From positions 1 to 7,397 of the forward strand of contig DATFXR010000675.1 of the NCBI GenBank assembly GCA_035315685.1: a DNA stretch of 7,397 nt. The letters run 5' to 3'. The notes beneath the pieces are model-generated. The model saw only the letters and a list, made by a program, of their open reading frames with translations, did no database searches and had not been told where the DNA came from. This document shows positions 6,299-7,397 of this stretch, piece by piece (within the stretch, counting starts at the first letter, position 1; each line of letters starts with the position of its first letter). The stretch comes from QHWK01 sp035315685. Its GTDB lineage: Bacteria; Acidobacteriota; Vicinamibacteria; Vicinamibacterales; CAVVIG01. Both the position numbers and the translations under genes were made by a program.

Positions 6299-6362
6299 GT
6301 GTGTGGGACCGATGGGCCCGTGGGGTTGCCGGGGTTGGACCGGGCCTATCGGTCCCACACAC
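6299..6362. repeat. Long near-perfect inverted repeat (hairpin) between CoA-transferase and SDR genes
   Basis: GTGTGTGGGACCGAT at 6299-6313 is the exact reverse complement of 6348-6362 (15 bp). The stem continues inward with one G/T position (6314 and 6347) and six further pairs (6315-6320 with 6341-6346), leaving a 20-base loop at 6321-6340 in which GGGGTT occurs twice on the plus strand. On the minus-strand transcript it begins at the base directly after the CoA-transferase UAA (6365-6363) and ends one base before the SDR Shine-Dalgarno. No U-run follows, so it does not look like a standard intrinsic terminator. Possible roles are mRNA processing or stability, differential expression inside the operon, or a copy of a dispersed palindromic repeat. 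Confidence 0.9.
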
Positions 6363-7397
6363 TTATCCGCGCGTCAGGATGGCCCGCGCGTCACGCAGGC
6401 GCACGATCTCCGCGTCCGTCAGGCCGAGCCGCTCGCGCAGCACCTCCGCCGTATGTTCTCCGAGCAGCGGCGCAGGCCGGCGCACGGCGCCCGGCGTGCC
6501 GGACATCCGCACCGGCGGACCCACCATTCTGATCGTGCCGGCGACCGGATGCCGGCTCTCCACGAGCGCGCCGCGCGCCCGCACCTGGGGATGCGCGACC
6601 ACCTGATCGAGCGTGTTGATCGCCCCCATCGGAATCCCCGCCGGCAACAGGATCGCTTCCCATTCCTCGTAGCTCTTCGTGAGCAGCGCGTCCTGCAACG
6701 CCGCGATCAGGGCCGGCCGGTTCGCGTTCCGCGCGGCGTTGCTGACGAACCGCGGATCGTCGGCGAGATCCGCAAGTCCAACCAGCGGGCAGAACGTACG
6801 CCACAACTTGTCGCTGCCGATGCCGACGGCGATGTCGCGCGTCTTCGTCGGGAACGTCTGGTAGGGAAGCAGCGCGCCGTACGCCGTGCCGAGCGGGCCC
6901 GGCACGATGCCGTCGGCGAGGTACGCGCCGACCATCCCCGAGAGAATGCCGAGCTGCCCTTCGAGCATCGAGACGTCGAGGAACTGCCCGCGTCCGGTTC
7001 GTTCGCGCGCGTGCAGCGCGGCCAGAATGCCGAACGCCGCGTACATCCCGGCGGTGATGTCGGCGATCGACACGCCGGCGCGGACGCCGCGGCCGCCGGG
7101 TTCGCCGGTGATGCTGATCATCCCGCTCTCCGCCTGCACTACGAGGTCGAGCGCGGCGCGATCGCGATACGGACCGTCCTGCCCAAAGCCGGAGACGGAG
7201 CAGTAGACGATCCGCGGCTGCCGCTCCATGACACGCGCGTAGTCGATGCCGAGTCGCGCGACCGTGCCGACGCGCAGGTTCTCGAGCACGACGTCGGCGC
7301 GCTCGAGCAGACGGAAGAAAATCGCCTTCCCGTCCGGATGCTTCAGATCCAGCGCGATGCTCTTCTTGTTGCGATTGAGGTTGACGAAGTACGCCGC
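6363..7397 (-). CDS. CaiB/BaiF family (class III) CoA-transferase, N-terminus beyond window
   Basis: Moves CoA between carboxylic acids in the cytoplasm through an enzyme-bound acyl anhydride, usually to activate an acid for catabolism. The frame is open to the right edge, and its first visible residues AAYFVNLNRNKKSIALDLKHPDG are the conserved segment that normally sits about 50 residues into the protein, so the GTG at 7289 is internal. Of about 395 residues expected, 344 are visible. Marks in visible numbering: NRNKKSIALDL at 8-18, ADVVLEN at 34-40, SGFGQDGPY at 69-77, and the catalytic Asp141 in FLDVSMLEG, the position of the formyl-CoA transferase aspartate. The C-terminus (LGLTDAEIVRLRDARAI) is also typical. 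It is the first visible gene of the minus operon, and a hairpin follows its stop at once. Acid substrate and CoA donor unknown; racemase members of the family are a less likely alternative. Confidence 0.93.
   Translation of the reverse strand, partial: AAYFVNLNRNKKSIALDLKHPDGKAIFFRLLERADVVLENLRVGTVARLGIDYARVMERQPRIVYCSVSGFGQDGPYRDRAALDLVVQAESGMISITGEPGGRGVRAGVSIADITAGMYAAFGILAALHARERTGRGQFLDVSMLEGQLGILSGMVGAYLADGIVPGPLGTAYGALLPYQTFPTKTRDIAVGIGSDKLWRTFCPLVGLADLADDPRFVSNAARNANRPALIAALQDALLTKSYEEWEAILLPAGIPMGAINTLDQVVAHPQVRARGALVESRHPVAGTIRMVGPPVRMSGTPGAVRRPAPLLGEHTAEVLRERLGLTDAEIVRLRDARAILTRG

Noticed and set aside
6285..6362. 26-residue extension of the SDR through the hairpin
   Set aside because: It would translate the inverted repeat. 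The GTG at 6284 has an ideal Shine-Dalgarno and gives the normal SDR beginning.
6299..6362. Intrinsic terminator
   Set aside because: The stem is strong enough, but no U-run follows on either strand, and on the minus transcript the next bases are the Shine-Dalgarno of a co-directional gene.
7287..7289. GTG as the start of the CoA-transferase
   Set aside because: The residues encoded at 7290-7397 are the conserved NRNKKSIALDL segment of the family, so the gene continues beyond the window.

Overview
The window is a GC-rich stretch of bacterial chromosome holding six substantial protein genes, one small gene remnant and several repeat-bearing spacers. Secreted tannase-family and type-B esterases, MDR and SDR oxidoreductases and a CaiB/BaiF CoA-transferase are a mix common in soil heterotrophs. 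Together with degenerate short G-rich repeats between genes, this makes me favour an acidobacterium of the Vicinamibacteria type. That is an inference from style only; no marker gene is present. No RNA gene, CRISPR array, transposase or integrase was seen. || Layout. Positions 2-1087 (+) encode a zinc-dependent alcohol dehydrogenase that lacks only its first few codons at the window edge. A 49-base spacer of G-rich heptamers, able to form a G-quadruplex, leads to a secreted carboxylesterase (1137-2669, +). The spacer 2670-2876 holds a second set of short repeats (2687-2740) and the broken start of an NTF2/SnoaL-like gene (2746-2880). From there everything lies on the minus strand, read from right to left: a CaiB/BaiF CoA-transferase running off the right edge (6363-7397), an SDR oxidoreductase (5502-6284), a quinone-oxidoreductase-like MDR protein (4502-5476) and a secreted tannase/feruloyl-esterase-family enzyme (2877-4475). 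The minus genes are separated by 78, 25 and 26 bases and form a likely operon. || How the genes may work together. The last operon gene, and the gene converging on it, encode two exported ester hydrolases of different families. The upstream operon genes supply CoA activation (CoA-transferase) and two redox steps (SDR, MDR). A simple model is that an ester is cleaved outside the cytoplasm, the released acid is taken up and converted to a CoA thioester, and the product is processed by the oxidoreductases, with the zinc ADH possibly handling the alcohol part. Substrate identity cannot be read from the sequence. || The most unusual non-coding element is a near-perfect 22-bp hairpin (6299-6362) that starts at the base after the CoA-transferase stop codon and ends one base before the SDR Shine-Dalgarno. 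Several obvious long reading frames have over-extended starts. The starts given here were chosen from ribosome binding sites and family N-termini.
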